64,000 bases of DNA from Bradyrhizobium sp. CB1717 (GTDB lineage: Bacteria > Pseudomonadota > Alphaproteobacteria > Rhizobiales > Xanthobacteraceae), in assembly GCF_029714325.1 (NCBI RefSeq), contig NZ_CP121666.1, positions 4,092,001 through 4,156,000 of the forward strand, given 5' to 3'. Made by a program: the position numbers and the translations under genes. Shown piece after piece: positions 7,673-15,968 of the stretch (positions are counted from its first letter, which is position 1; each line of letters starts with the position of its first letter). The notes beneath the pieces were generated by a model, which had not been told where the DNA came from, searched no databases, and saw nothing but the letters and a program-made list of their open reading frames with translations.

Positions 7673-9508
7673 ATGAGAGCAAGTGCCGTCCTTGCCGCGT
7701 TGTTGACCTGGTGCTGCGCTCCGGCCCTGGCGCAGCAGCAGGATGGGGCCGCGCTCTACGCCACGCATTGCGCGCAGTGCCACGAGGGCGATGCGCAGAG
7801 CCGTGTACCGGGCCGCAGCGCCATGCAGGCGATGTCGTTCGATCATGTGCTGGGGACCTTGACCTCCGGCAGCATGGCGGCGATGGCGAAGGACCGCAGC
7901 GAGGCTGAACGCCGCGCGATTGCCGCCTTCGTCACCGGCAAGACCGCAGGTGGTGGCGTTGCAGCCGACGCGGAAGGCCGCTGCGCGCAGCAACTCAGCG
8001 GCTTTCCGCAGGCGCTCGATGGACCGCACTGGAACGGGTGGGGCGTCGACCTCAACAACAGCCGCTTTCAGCCCGCCGACATGGCGGGGCTGACGGCGGA
8101 GCAGGTGCCTCAACTGCGGCTGAAATGGGCTTATGCGTTTCCCGGCGCCACGGTGTCCTTTGCGCCGCCGACCATCATGGGCGGAGTGCTGTTCATCGGC
8201 GGCACCGATCGCAAGGTACATGCGCTCGACGCGCGAAGCGGCTGCACGCTTTGGACGTTCGCGACAGACGGGGCCGTGCGCGCCGCGATCAGCTTTGGAC
8301 AACTTCCAGGCTCGGATCAGTTCGCGGTCTTCTTCGGTGATTTGCGCGCCAACGCCTATGCCGTGAACGCGCTGACCGGCGCGCTCATCTGGAAAATGAA
8401 GGTCGAGGAGCATGCCGCCGCGCGCATCACCGGCGCACCGACGTTACATTCCGGCGTGCTTTACGTCCCGGTGTCCTCGCTCGAGGAAGCCGCCGGCTCG
8501 CAACCCAGTTACGAATGCTGCACCTTCCGCGGCAGTGTGGTGGCGCTGCAGGCCGCGACCGGCAAGCTGGTGTGGCAGGCCTATACGATTCCCGAGGTGC
8601 CGCATCCGACGAGCAAGAATGCGAGGGGCACGCAGCTGTTCGGTCCGTCCGGCGCCGCCATCTGGTCGGCGCCGACGATCGATCCGAAGCGCAACGCCGT
8701 CTATGTCGCCACCAGCAATTCCTATTCGAACCCGCCGGCCGCAACCGCAGATGCGATCCTGGCATTCGAGCTCGGGACCGGGAAACTGCTCTGGAAGCAG
8801 CAGGCGACGCCGAAGGACGCCTATGTCGTGGCATGCTACGGCGCGGACAAGACCAATTGTCCCGACGATCACGGGCCCGATCACGATTTCGGCCAGTCGC
8901 CGATCCTTGCGACCCTGCGTGACGGCAGGCGCGTGCTCGCCATCGCGCAGAAATCCGGCGTCGTGCACGCGCTGGATCCCGATGACGGCGGCAAGATCCT
9001 GTGGCAGACGCGGATCGGGAAGGGCGGAGCGCTCGGTGGCAGCGAGTGGGGCTCGGCCGCGGATGGGGAGCGCATCTATGTCGCCAACTCCGACGTGCGC
9101 TTTACCCGCGACGGAACGCGGCAACTCGATTCCACGCAAGGAGGAGGTCTGTTCGGCCTCGACCTCGCCAGCGGGAAGATCGCAATGGAAGTGCCACCGG
9201 TCGCTTGCGGCGACCGTCGTCAATGCAGTCCCGCGCTCTCGGCGGCGGTGAGCCTGATCCCGGGCGTGGTGTTCTCCGGTAGCGTCAGCGGCTTCCTGCG
9301 CGCCTACGCCACCGACGGCAAGCTGCTTTGGGAGTTCGACACCGCGCAGGATTTCAAGGCCGTGAACGGCGTCCCCGCCCATGGTGGCGCGATCGACGGC
9401 CCCGGGCCGGTCATCGCTGGCGGCATGCTCTACACCAATGCCGGCTACGGCCAGTGGAGCGGCGTCGCCGGCAACGTGCTGCTGGCGTTCGAGGTGGGGA
9501 CGGAGTGA
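7673..9508 (+). CDS. Cytochrome c - PQQ beta-propeller dehydrogenase, polyvinyl-alcohol dehydrogenase-like
   Basis: The 611-residue protein begins with a signal peptide (about residues 1-20, ending A-L-A-Q). A small cytochrome c domain follows with the haem motif C33-A-Q-C-H37. From about residue 120 onward there is an eight-bladed type propeller with repeated blades such as L-F-I-G-G-T-D-R-K-V-H-A-L-D-A-R-S-G and V-V-A-L-Q-A-A-T-G-K-L-V-W. This order (haem c first, then PQQ-type propeller) matches periplasmic polyvinyl-alcohol dehydrogenase and relatives, which oxidise secondary alcohols and pass electrons to c-type cytochromes. The true substrate in a soil rhizobium is not known. No PQQ synthesis genes or hydrolase partner are in view. 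Confidence 0.85.
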   Translation: MRASAVLAALLTWCCAPALAQQQDGAALYATHCAQCHEGDAQSRVPGRSAMQAMSFDHVLGTLTSGSMAAMAKDRSEAERRAIAAFVTGKTAGGGVAADAEGRCAQQLSGFPQALDGPHWNGWGVDLNNSRFQPADMAGLTAEQVPQLRLKWAYAFPGATVSFAPPTIMGGVLFIGGTDRKVHALDARSGCTLWTFATDGAVRAAISFGQLPGSDQFAVFFGDLRANAYAVNALTGALIWKMKVEEHAAARITGAPTLHSGVLYVPVSSLEEAAGSQPSYECCTFRGSVVALQAATGKLVWQAYTIPEVPHPTSKNARGTQLFGPSGAAIWSAPTIDPKRNAVYVATSNSYSNPPAATADAILAFELGTGKLLWKQQATPKDAYVVACYGADKTNCPDDHGPDHDFGQSPILATLRDGRRVLAIAQKSGVVHALDPDDGGKILWQTRIGKGGALGGSEWGSAADGERIYVANSDVRFTRDGTRQLDSTQGGGLFGLDLASGKIAMEVPPVACGDRRQCSPALSAAVSLIPGVVFSGSVSGFLRAYATDGKLLWEFDTAQDFKAVNGVPAHGGAIDGPGPVIAGGMLYTNAGYGQWSGVAGNVLLAFEVGTE

Positions 9509-9629
9509 GGGCGTTACGGAGTCTTTCCCTGCGCTGCGTCCGGGACCCGGCTCGAGCTTGCCTCATCGACGGTGGAGGGTGAGCGGCGCTGCTCTTTCAA
9601 TTTGCATTCGGCAATGGGAGACAAATTCG

Positions 9630-10049
9630 ATGATCGATGCCAGATGCAGTTGCGGCGCTGTTTCACTTTCGCTTCCGGGACCGACCAGGCTGGTCGCGGT
9701 CTGTCATTGCACCGACTGCCAGCGGCGAACCGGGGCACCGTTCGGTGTCGGTGCGTTCTACCCGGTCGAAGCCGTCACGATCTCCGGCGCACCGAAGGAG
9801 TACGTCCGCGCCGCCGCAAGCGGGGGCGGGGTCCGCTTCTATTTTTGCTCGGACTGCGGCTCGACGGTGTGTTGGAAGGCCGACAATCTGCCTGACATGA
9901 TCGGCGTTGCCGTCGGCGCCATCGCGGACCCGGATTTTCCGGCGCCCGTCAAATCGGTGTTCGAGCAATCGAAACATGCCTGGGTCGACATCGGCGGCTT
10001 GGGTGTCGAGCACTTCGAACAGAGCAGCGCACGGAAGAGTTCAGGCTGA
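9630..10049 (+). CDS. GFA-family zinc-binding protein (CENP-V/GFA domain)
   Basis: The 139-residue protein has the Cys pattern of the GFA fold: C-S-C near residues 6-8, C-H-C-T-D-C-Q-R-R-T-G near 25-35, and F-C-S-D-C-G-S-T near 78. Together these bind two zinc ions. The family is named after glutathione-dependent formaldehyde-activating enzyme, but most members have no proven activity, so formaldehyde or glutathione chemistry is only a possibility here. Start ATG 9630 has a GGGAG ribosome site about 9 nt upstream; the longer in-frame extension contains no family features. Cytoplasmic, with no operon partner. Confidence 0.88.
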   Translation: MIDARCSCGAVSLSLPGPTRLVAVCHCTDCQRRTGAPFGVGAFYPVEAVTISGAPKEYVRAAASGGGVRFYFCSDCGSTVCWKADNLPDMIGVAVGAIADPDFPAPVKSVFEQSKHAWVDIGGLGVEHFEQSSARKSSG

Positions 10050-10094
10050 GGCGCCCGCATCGGGCGCTGGTGCCGCCGCGCGGCCGGTGTTCGG

Positions 10095-10322
10095 TCAGGG
10101 GCGCTGCCTAGCGTTGGACGGCGTTCCTGTTGTCTGTATCGGTTCACCGGGAGCACGGTCCAGCGGCGGGTGAGGCCTGGCGAGTCCGACCGTTCCGGGA
10201 GGTGCGTCGTTGCTGGCGGTGCGGGTATTGACGCGCTCTAACGTGACTGTCGATGCAACCACAATGGCGATGGCCAAGGCGACAGCGGATAGGGCTAAGG
10301 CTGCTCGATCATTCGGGTCCAT
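10095..10322 (-). CDS. Small single-span membrane protein
   Basis: The 75-residue product opens M-D-P-N-D-R-A-A-L-A-L-S-A-V-A-L-A-I-A-I-V-V-A-S-T-V, which is one N-terminal TM span after an acidic cap. A Pro/Arg-rich soluble tail with no motif follows. The span makes it a likely inner-membrane anchored miniprotein. It lies between the GFA gene and tRNA-Thr. Function unknown. Confidence 0.55.
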   Translation of the reverse strand: MDPNDRAALALSAVALAIAIVVASTVTLERVNTRTASNDAPPGTVGLARPHPPLDRAPGEPIQTTGTPSNARQRP

Positions 10323-10424
10323 CGCTAGACCTCCGCGAGACGGCTCTATGGTGAGGGGATAACGCCGAACTGATGATTTGGTTCTTGCGTCAGCTCACGA
10401 CGGGGGTGTCGGCTCAACCAATGG

Positions 10425-10496
10425 TGCCGGCTGAGGGGATTGAACCCCCGACCTTCGGTTTACAAAACCGCTGCTCTACCGCTGAGCTAAGCCGGC
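10425..10496 (-). tRNA. tRNA-Thr(TGT)
   Basis: On the minus strand the 72-nt sequence folds as a cloverleaf: acceptor GCCGGCT/AGCCGGC, a D-arm with TAGCTCAGC, anticodon stem CGGTT/AACCG with loop TTGTAAA (anticodon TGT), and a T-arm with GGTTCAATCCC. The discriminator is A. CCA is not encoded. Confidence 0.95.
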
Positions 10497-10608
10497 GACG
10501 CTGGGAAGCGGGCAGGGCCGGCATGCGCCGGCCGTCCGCCTGTGCGCGCCGCAATATCAGACTTGGGTGGAAAGTGCCAGAACCCGAAGGCGGCGTCTTA
10601 CCGGCATG

Positions 10609-10634
10609 AAACAGGCGGCCCATTGGGCCGCCTG
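10609..10634 (-). terminator. Probable terminator of the 10663-11115 gene
   Basis: CAGGCGGCC (10612-10620) pairs with GGCCGCCTG (10626-10634). Read on the minus strand, the hairpin lies 28 nt after the stop codon and is followed by a short T run, so termination strength is moderate. Confidence 0.55.
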
Positions 10635-10662
10635 AAATCGTTCAACCCGATGGAGGAGGGCC

Positions 10663-11115
10663 TTACTGGCAGAGGTGCCGCCGGCCGTCTTCGCCCTTGA
10701 CCCAGGTGCCGGGCCTGCAGACGATGCCGTTGCGGGCCGCATAGGCGTCCCAATTGCCGTTCCAGCCGGGGCCGCCGCGGTCGTAGCTCGCGTAGGAATT
10801 GCCCCAGCCCTGGAATGGCGCGGCGGCGACCGTTGCCGCGGTTCCGACGGCTGCGCCAGCCACTGCGCCCGCCGTATCGAGCGGCCAAAAGCCCGATTGG
10901 CGTCCATCGTTCGGATTCACCTGGTTGCGGGCCATGTGGCGGCGGCGGTATGCGCGGTCGGTGGTGGAATTGGCGGGACCGAGATTCTGGCAATTGGGAT
11001 CCTGGAATAGCCCCGTGCAGCGGCCCGAATTGTCGACCGTCGTTTGCGCGAAGGCCGGTGTTGCCAGCGTGGACGCGACGATTGCGGCCAAGCCAAGAAG
11101 CCTTGGGCTCGTCAT
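10663..11115 (-). CDS. Exported hypothetical protein
   Basis: The 150-residue product has a signal peptide (about residues 1-23, ending A-F-A-Q). A Cys-containing segment follows (S-G-R-C-T-G-L-F-Q-D-P-N-C-Q-N-L), then an Ala/Val-rich hydrophobic stretch (A-G-A-V-A-G-A-A-V-G-T-A-A-T-V) that may be a glycine-zipper-like helix, and a Gly/Trp-rich C-terminus ending in R-H-L-C-Q. Four mature Cys residues could form two disulfides. It looks periplasmic or membrane-associated. Such proteins are common and uncharacterised in Bradyrhizobium. It is divergent from the gene at 11422. Confidence 0.7.
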   Translation of the reverse strand: MTSPRLLGLAAIVASTLATPAFAQTTVDNSGRCTGLFQDPNCQNLGPANSTTDRAYRRRHMARNQVNPNDGRQSGFWPLDTAGAVAGAAVGTAATVAAAPFQGWGNSYASYDRGGPGWNGNWDAYAARNGIVCRPGTWVKGEDGRRHLCQ

Positions 11116-11421
11116 GGCATTTTCTCCATGTTGTTGAGACCTGTGCTAAGTGCGACCTCTGGCGGTCGTTCCGCGGATTCTCGCGCGAAGGGTCACATCG
11201 ACGTGAGCCCGCCCAGGATGTGAGATTTGTGCCACGCAACCTTGCTCGCTCCGGCATGTGCCGCGCGTTTGCGCCGCGTTAACGCTTCGCTAGCGCGCCT
11301 TCCGGCATTTGAGCAGCTGTCGATCCTTACGCGTTAGGCTTACCGGAATTTGGTGAGCAGGCCTTAACCCTCTCGGTGTTGCGATCGGTTAGGTTGTGTT
11401 CCGGATAACCGGGGCCTTCTC
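11116..11421. other. Divergent intergenic region with no gene seen
   Basis: These 306 nt separate the divergent exported-protein genes at 11115 (-) and 11422 (+) and must hold both promoters. I see no convincing ORF, RNA gene or strong hairpin. Confidence 0.5.
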
Positions 11422-11907
11422 ATGCGCGCTGTGGCGCTCGCTGCCTTTCTGATCGGACTGCCCGCGACGGCGCTGGCCGGCGGCGGCTTCGACATCGTCG
11501 TGCCCGGCCGACCCGGTGTGCCCATCATCATCAACAATATCGATGCGTCCTACAGCGTCGTCGAAGGTGTCTGGGGCCTGGGCAAGAACATCCAGGTGCA
11601 GCCGACGATCTATGGCGGACGCTATATCGCCGAGCGGCAGCCCTCCGACGTCGGTCATTATTATCCGACGCTCGGCTTGCGGCCGGGCTATGGCCGGCTC
11701 GAGGTCGAGCCGCCTGCGAACCGCAAACTGCCAAAACCCGCCGAGAGCTACCACCAGAGCTGGGGCGCGTCGTCCGCGCCGTTGCCGGCGCAGATGGACG
11801 TGCCCGTCGATCCGCCGCCGGTGATCTACGCACCTGAATTCAACGACCGTCCGCGGCGTCCCCGGCCACGGCCGCACGTAGAAATCCCCGGCAGGCCGCC
11901 GGGTTAA
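11422..11907 (+). CDS. Exported hypothetical protein, Pro-rich C-terminus
   Basis: The 161-residue product has a signal peptide (about residues 1-19, ending A-L-A). A mature region follows with V-P-G-R-P-G-V-P-I-I-I-N-N-I-D-A-S-Y, Y-G-G-R-Y-I-A-E-R-Q and a C-terminal Pro/Arg-rich tail. No enzymatic motif is visible. It is 57 nt upstream of another exported protein gene on the same strand and the two may be co-expressed envelope proteins. The start ATG 11422 gives the best signal peptide although the ribosome site is weak. Confidence 0.7.
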   Translation: MRAVALAAFLIGLPATALAGGGFDIVVPGRPGVPIIINNIDASYSVVEGVWGLGKNIQVQPTIYGGRYIAERQPSDVGHYYPTLGLRPGYGRLEVEPPANRKLPKPAESYHQSWGASSAPLPAQMDVPVDPPPVIYAPEFNDRPRRPRPRPHVEIPGRPPG

Positions 11908-11964
11908 GAAGCGTCAAGCATCCAAGACAAAATCCAACAAACGGAAATCAAACAGGAGAGAGTA

Positions 11965-12450
11965 ATGCGTCAAATGATTTCGGGACTGGTCGCGGCGGCT
12001 GCCGTGATGTTCGTCGGGGCTGCGCCTGCCGCGGCTTGCGGCTTCAGCACGTGCGCGCCCGTTGCACCGGTCTATACCGGCTGCAACACCGGCTGCGGCG
12101 GCTATGGTTATGGATACGGCTATGGCTATGGCGCCTATGAGCGTCTCGCTGAGCCGACCACGCAGTACTATTACGTCAACCAGGGCCCGACCTACACCGG
12201 CCCGGGCGCCTTCGCGCCGTATCCGACCTATCGTGAGGACGCGGTCGTCGCGCCCGCCAATTACGGCTACGGCTATGGCTATCGCGCGGCCCCCTATCAC
12301 CGCCCGTACTACCGTCCGTATCGCTATGGCTACGGCCCGCGTTCCGGCTATCTGCCGCGCACGCACTATGGCTACGGCCCGCGCTATGGCTACGCCCACC
12401 GCCACGCGCCGTATTACGGCGGTCACCGCGTGCTGCGCCGCTATTACTGA
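11965..12450 (+). CDS. Exported Tyr/Gly-rich protein
   Basis: The 161-residue product has a signal peptide (about residues 1-24, ending A-A-A) and a mature part dominated by Tyr, Gly, Pro, Arg and His. It includes runs of G-Y at about residues 48-57 and repeated Y-G-Y-G-P-R. Four Cys lie close to the mature N-terminus. The ribosome site AGGAGAG is strong. Low-complexity Tyr/Gly-rich secreted proteins are frequent in Bradyrhizobium and may be surface or matrix-associated; no activity is predicted. A terminator follows at 12477. Confidence 0.8.
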   Translation: MRQMISGLVAAAAVMFVGAAPAAACGFSTCAPVAPVYTGCNTGCGGYGYGYGYGYGAYERLAEPTTQYYYVNQGPTYTGPGAFAPYPTYREDAVVAPANYGYGYGYRAAPYHRPYYRPYRYGYGPRSGYLPRTHYGYGPRYGYAHRHAPYYGGHRVLRRYY

Positions 12451-12476
12451 TCGCCTGATCGGTTGAGATTTACAGA

Positions 12477-12516
12477 AGCGCCCGTTCGCGTGATGCGGAC
12501 GGGCGTTTTGTTTTTT
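12477..12516 (+). terminator. Rho-independent terminator
   Basis: GCGCCCGTTCGC (12478-12489) pairs with GCGGACGGGCGT (12495-12506) with one mismatch. TTTTG and a six-T run follow. It lies 27 nt after the Tyr/Gly-rich protein gene. Confidence 0.85.
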
Positions 12517-12634
12517 GCTGCGAACTGATTCTGCGAGCGCTTATCGACAGTCCGCCGTGGCAGCCTTCGCTAGCTTCGCGCCATGATGTTCTGAGGTGGC
12601 TTGCCAAGCCGAAGCTCGCGAAGCGAGCGAAGGC

Positions 12635-12720
12635 TGGTGGGGGAGGCAGGACTCGAACCTGCGAAGCCATGAGGCGGCTGATTTACAGTCAGCTCCCTTT
12701 GCCACTCGGGACACTCCCCC
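12635..12720 (-). tRNA. tRNA-Tyr(GTA)
   Basis: On the minus strand the 86-nt sequence has acceptor GGGGGAG/CTCCCCC, a long variable arm as expected for a class II tRNA, and the anticodon loop CTGTAAA (anticodon GTA). The T-arm contains GGTTCGAGTCC. The 3' CCA is encoded at 12635-12637. Confidence 0.95.
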
Positions 12721-12927
12721 GCTCGACGGCAGCACAATCGGGCCGGACCTTGCCGGCGGACCGAAGACGGCCATGGAACGTGAAGGCCGCGACAGCCCGG
12801 ATGGGGGCGCGACCGGGCGCGTTTATGGGCGAAGCGGTGGGGCAAAGTCAACCGAGGCGAACAGCTAAAATCACCCCTGAAGGCACCCAAATTGCCATAT
12901 TCCGGCGCCCGTGACACAAGCGAGCCC

Positions 12928-13755
12928 ATGAAGGACAAAAAATTCGCCCCCAAGGGCTCCCGCGGCGGGGCTAAGCCCTTCAACAGGCCCGGAAAATCGG
13001 CCGGCCGCCCGGCCTGGCGCGACCGCGATTCGCACGGCGAGGGGCCCGTCATTCTCTATGGCTGGCACACCGTCACCTTGGCGCTGGCCAATCCGGCGCG
13101 GCGGATCCGCAAGCTGACGCTGACCGAGAACGCCGCCCGGCGGCTGGCGGAGGAGAACATCGAGACCGGCGTCACGCCCGAGATCGTTCGGCCCCAGGAG
13201 ATCGACCGACTGCTGTCGCCCGACGCCGTGCATCAGGGCCTGCTCGCCGAAGCCGATCCGCTGCCTTCGCCCGACATCGAGACCCTGAAGCAGGAAGGCA
13301 TGGTGCTGGTGCTCGACCAGATCACCGATCCGCACAATGTCGGGGCCATCCTGCGCTCGGCCGCAGCTTTCGCGGTGAAGGCGATCGTCACCACGGCGCG
13401 CCACAGCCCGGAAGCCACCGGCGTGCTCGCAAAAGCCGCCTCCGGTGCGCTCGAACTCGTGCCAATGGTGACCGTGCAAAACCTCGCCCGCGCGCTCACC
13501 GCGCTCAACGAGCGCGGCTTCCAGACCGTCGGCCTCGACAGCGAAGGCACCGAGAACCTTTCGGACGTCGCGCTGCGCGAGCCGCTTGCGCTGGTTCTCG
13601 GCGCCGAGGGCAAGGGCCTCAGGCAATTGACCCGCGAGACCTGCAGCGTCGTGGCGCGGCTCGACATGCCCGGCGAGATCAAGAGCCTCAACGTCTCCAA
13701 CGCCGCCGTGCTCTCGCTCTATGTCGGTGCAAGCCGGCTCGGGCTGATGAAGTAG
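12928..13755 (+). CDS. rlmB: 23S rRNA 2'-O-methyltransferase of the TrmH/SpoU family, RlmB-like
   Basis: The 275-residue protein has a basic Gly/Arg/Lys-rich N-terminus (about 45 residues) that suits RNA binding. A substrate-binding domain (I-L-Y-G-W-H-T-V...) follows. The C-terminal SPOUT knot shows all three signatures: N-V-G-A-I-L-R-S-A near 142, L-V-L-G-A-E-G-K-G-L near 222, and M-P-G-E-I-K-S-L-N-V-S-N-A-A near 249. The family methylates ribose 2'-OH; the domain arrangement fits RlmB (G2251 of 23S rRNA in E. coli). I chose ATG 12928 (M-K-D-K-K-F) because the preceding codons look non-coding. It is divergent from tRNA-Tyr and convergent with the LLM gene. Confidence 0.9.
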   Translation: MKDKKFAPKGSRGGAKPFNRPGKSAGRPAWRDRDSHGEGPVILYGWHTVTLALANPARRIRKLTLTENAARRLAEENIETGVTPEIVRPQEIDRLLSPDAVHQGLLAEADPLPSPDIETLKQEGMVLVLDQITDPHNVGAILRSAAAFAVKAIVTTARHSPEATGVLAKAASGALELVPMVTVQNLARALTALNERGFQTVGLDSEGTENLSDVALREPLALVLGAEGKGLRQLTRETCSVVARLDMPGEIKSLNVSNAAVLSLYVGASRLGLMK

Positions 13756-13764
13756 CCTCGAGGG

Positions 13765-14796
13765 CTACTCCATCATCTCCCGCACCAGCGGCACCACCTT
13801 CCGCCCGTAGAGCTCGATGCTCTTCATCAGCTTCTCGTGCGGCAACGGCCCGGCCGAATATTTCAGCTGGAACCGCGAAATCCCGAGCGCCTTCGCGGTC
13901 TTCGCGATCTTGCGCGCCACAGTCTCCGGCGAGCCGACATAGAGCGAGCCGTGCTCGGCCTCGCTCACGAATTCGTCGCGGCCCATCGGCGGCCAGCCGC
14001 GCTCCTTGCCGATGCGGTCGCGCATGGCCTTGTAATCGGGCCACAGCTCTTCGCGCGCCTGTTCATCCGTCTCGGCGACGTAGCCGGGCGAGTGCACGCC
14101 GATCGGCTGCGCCGGGCGGCCGAATTCCTTGAAAGCGCGGTGATAGAGATCGACGTAGGGCGCAAAGCGCGCGGGATCGCCGCCGATGATCGCGAGCATC
14201 AAAGGCAGGTCGTAATGCGCCGCGCGCACGACCGATTGCGGGCTGCCTCCGACGCCGATCCAGGTCTTCAAGGTGCCGTTCTCGACCGGGGGATAGACGC
14301 GCTGGTTCTTCAATGGCGGACGCAGCTTGCCCTGCCAGGTCACCGGCTGCTGCGACAAGAGTGCAACGAACAGGTCGAGCTTCTCCTCGAACAGCTCTTC
14401 GTACTTGCGCAGGTCAAAGCCGAACAGCGGAAAGGATTCCGTGAAGGAGCCACGGCCAAGGATCACCTCGGCGCGTCCGTTGGAGAGCGCATCCAGCGTG
14501 GAAAAGCGCTGGAACACGCGGATCGGGTCGTCCGAGCTCAGCACCGTCACGGCCGAGCCGAGATGGATGCGCCTGGTGCGCGCCGCGGCCGCCGCGAGCA
14601 CGGTCTCGGGCGAGGAGATCGCGAAATCGGCGCGGTGATGCTCGCCGAGGCCGATGAAGTCGAGCCCGAGCTCGTCGGCCAGCACGGCTTCGTCGACGAC
14701 GTTGCGGATCACCTGTGCATGCGGAAGCATCGCGCCGGAGGCGTCCCTGGTGACGTCGCCAAAGGTGTCCAGTCCGAATTCGAGCGGTGCGGTCAT
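13765..14796 (-). CDS. LLM-class flavin-dependent monooxygenase (luciferase-like)
   Basis: The 343-residue protein has the luciferase-like TIM-barrel pattern: F-G-L-D-T-F-G-D-V near the N-terminus, a G-L-G-E-H-H segment at about residues 50-56, L-G-S-A-V-T-V-L-S-S-D-D-P-I-R-V near 85, and G-R-A-E-V-I-L-G-R-G-S near 110. These enzymes use reduced FMN or F420 supplied by a separate reductase to oxidise varied substrates. The substrate here is unknown and no reductase gene is adjacent. Start 14796 (M-T-A-P-L-E-F-G) is preferred over 14832 because the longer version adds 12 residues without family similarity and lacks a ribosome site. Confidence 0.88.
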   Translation of the reverse strand: MTAPLEFGLDTFGDVTRDASGAMLPHAQVIRNVVDEAVLADELGLDFIGLGEHHRADFAISSPETVLAAAAARTRRIHLGSAVTVLSSDDPIRVFQRFSTLDALSNGRAEVILGRGSFTESFPLFGFDLRKYEELFEEKLDLFVALLSQQPVTWQGKLRPPLKNQRVYPPVENGTLKTWIGVGGSPQSVVRAAHYDLPLMLAIIGGDPARFAPYVDLYHRAFKEFGRPAQPIGVHSPGYVAETDEQAREELWPDYKAMRDRIGKERGWPPMGRDEFVSEAEHGSLYVGSPETVARKIAKTAKALGISRFQLKYSAGPLPHEKLMKSIELYGRKVVPLVREMME

Positions 14797-14932
14797 CGAT
14801 GAGGTCTCTGCGGGGCGCGAAAGGCCCGTCATGGGAGGGAAATAGTTGCCGTGCAGCTATGGCGGGGAGGCGGCTCCGACAATGCCGGTCCGGGAAAGGC
14901 ATCGTTTCCGATTCTTCATCGAACCGGCGGGC

Positions 14933-15856
14933 TCAGTCGGATCGGGCGAACATCTCGACCAGGGTTTCGCGCAGCCAGCGCTGCGCCGGCACGGTGTCGT
15001 TGCGCTGGTGCCAGAACAGGCTGACGATCCGCGGCGGCGCCTTGAGCGGAAGCGGCATCGCATGCAGGAGCGGCGCATGCCTTGATTGCGAGCGCAGGTC
15101 GCTCGGCAGCACGGCGATCAGGTCGGACTGGCGCACGACCTCGTAGGCGGCGCTGTAATGATTGACGGTCGCGACCAGATTGCGCGACAGCCCGCGCGAG
15201 GCCAGGAAGAGGTCGTAGGACGGCATGGTCTTGCCGGCGAGGCTCACGTCGACATGTCCCGCGTTGAGGAAGGTGCGCGTGCTCAGCCGTTTCTGGGCGG
15301 CGAGCGGATGCCCGCGCCGCATGAAGCAGGCATAGTCAACCGTCCACAGCGAGCGCGAGCGAATGGCGGCCGGCTGTTGCGCCTCGTTGACATAGACGCT
15401 GAGCACGCAGTCCACCCTGTTGTCCTCGAGCTGGTCGGCGATCTCGACGACGGTGTTGGGCACGGTGTGGACGCGCGCCTTCGGCGCAACCTTGCCGAGA
15501 TGGCCGAGCAGGTTCGGCATCACCAGCGAGGAGACGTAGTCGGACATCGACAGGCTGAATTCGGTCTGTGCACGCGCAGGATCGAACACCTGCTCGTCGA
15601 GCGCACCGCGGACGCTTTCCAGGGCCTCGCCGATCGGCTCCCACAGCACCACGGCGCGCTGGGTCGGGCGAATGCCGGTGCCGGCTCGCACGAACAGGGG
15701 ATCGCCGAGCGCGTCGCGCAGCCGCGCGAGCGCGTTGCTGACGGCGGGCTGGGTCATCCGCAACGCATTTGCGGCACGCGTGACGCTGCCCTCGGTCATC
15801 AGCGCCTCGAAGACTTTCAGGAGGTTGAGGTCGAGCGCGCGGAACGACACGAACAT
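14933..15856 (-). CDS. LysR-family transcriptional regulator
   Basis: The 307-residue regulator has an N-terminal winged HTH (residues about 6-65: L-D-L-N-L-L-K-V-F-E-A-L-M-T-E-G-S-V-T-R-A-A, Q-P-A-V-S-N-A-L-A-R-L-R). A two-lobed effector-binding domain follows (from about residue 95). The N-terminus D-L-N-L-L-K-V-F is shared with the NodD/NahR/LinR-like branch that responds to aromatic or flavonoid-type effectors, but nothing else here indicates nodulation. It is divergent from the MFS gene at 15969 across 112 nt that contain a palindromic operator candidate, so it probably controls the MFS-GAF-amidohydrolase operon. Confidence 0.92.
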   Translation of the reverse strand: MFVSFRALDLNLLKVFEALMTEGSVTRAANALRMTQPAVSNALARLRDALGDPLFVRAGTGIRPTQRAVVLWEPIGEALESVRGALDEQVFDPARAQTEFSLSMSDYVSSLVMPNLLGHLGKVAPKARVHTVPNTVVEIADQLEDNRVDCVLSVYVNEAQQPAAIRSRSLWTVDYACFMRRGHPLAAQKRLSTRTFLNAGHVDVSLAGKTMPSYDLFLASRGLSRNLVATVNHYSAAYEVVRQSDLIAVLPSDLRSQSRHAPLLHAMPLPLKAPPRIVSLFWHQRNDTVPAQRWLRETLVEMFARSD

Positions 15857-15878
15857 TCACCATAGTGATATATCAGAT

Positions 15879-15895
15879 CATGATTATAAATTATG
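15879..15895. promoter_or_regulatory. Candidate LysR operator between divergent genes
   Basis: CATGATTATAAATTATG is a near-perfect inverted repeat (CAT...ATG with interrupted symmetry, A/T-rich core) in the 112-nt gap between the LysR gene and the MFS gene. It has the size and T-N11-A type spacing common for LysR sites. The local AT richness stands out from its surroundings. Confidence 0.5.
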
Positions 15896-15968
15896 ACGAT
15901 AATGTCACTTTGTCTATGGTTCCCTCCCGAGCGGCGCGCCGGGCCCGTGACGTCAGAGGGGGACTTTC

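Noticed and set aside
13837..14802. 321-codon plus-strand open frame
   Set aside because: Antisense to the LLM monooxygenase gene; Arg/Ala-rich with no motif.
14933..15856. LysR gene as a NodD
   Set aside because: The N-terminus is NodD-like, but no nod box or nod gene is present and the divergent operon is catabolic.
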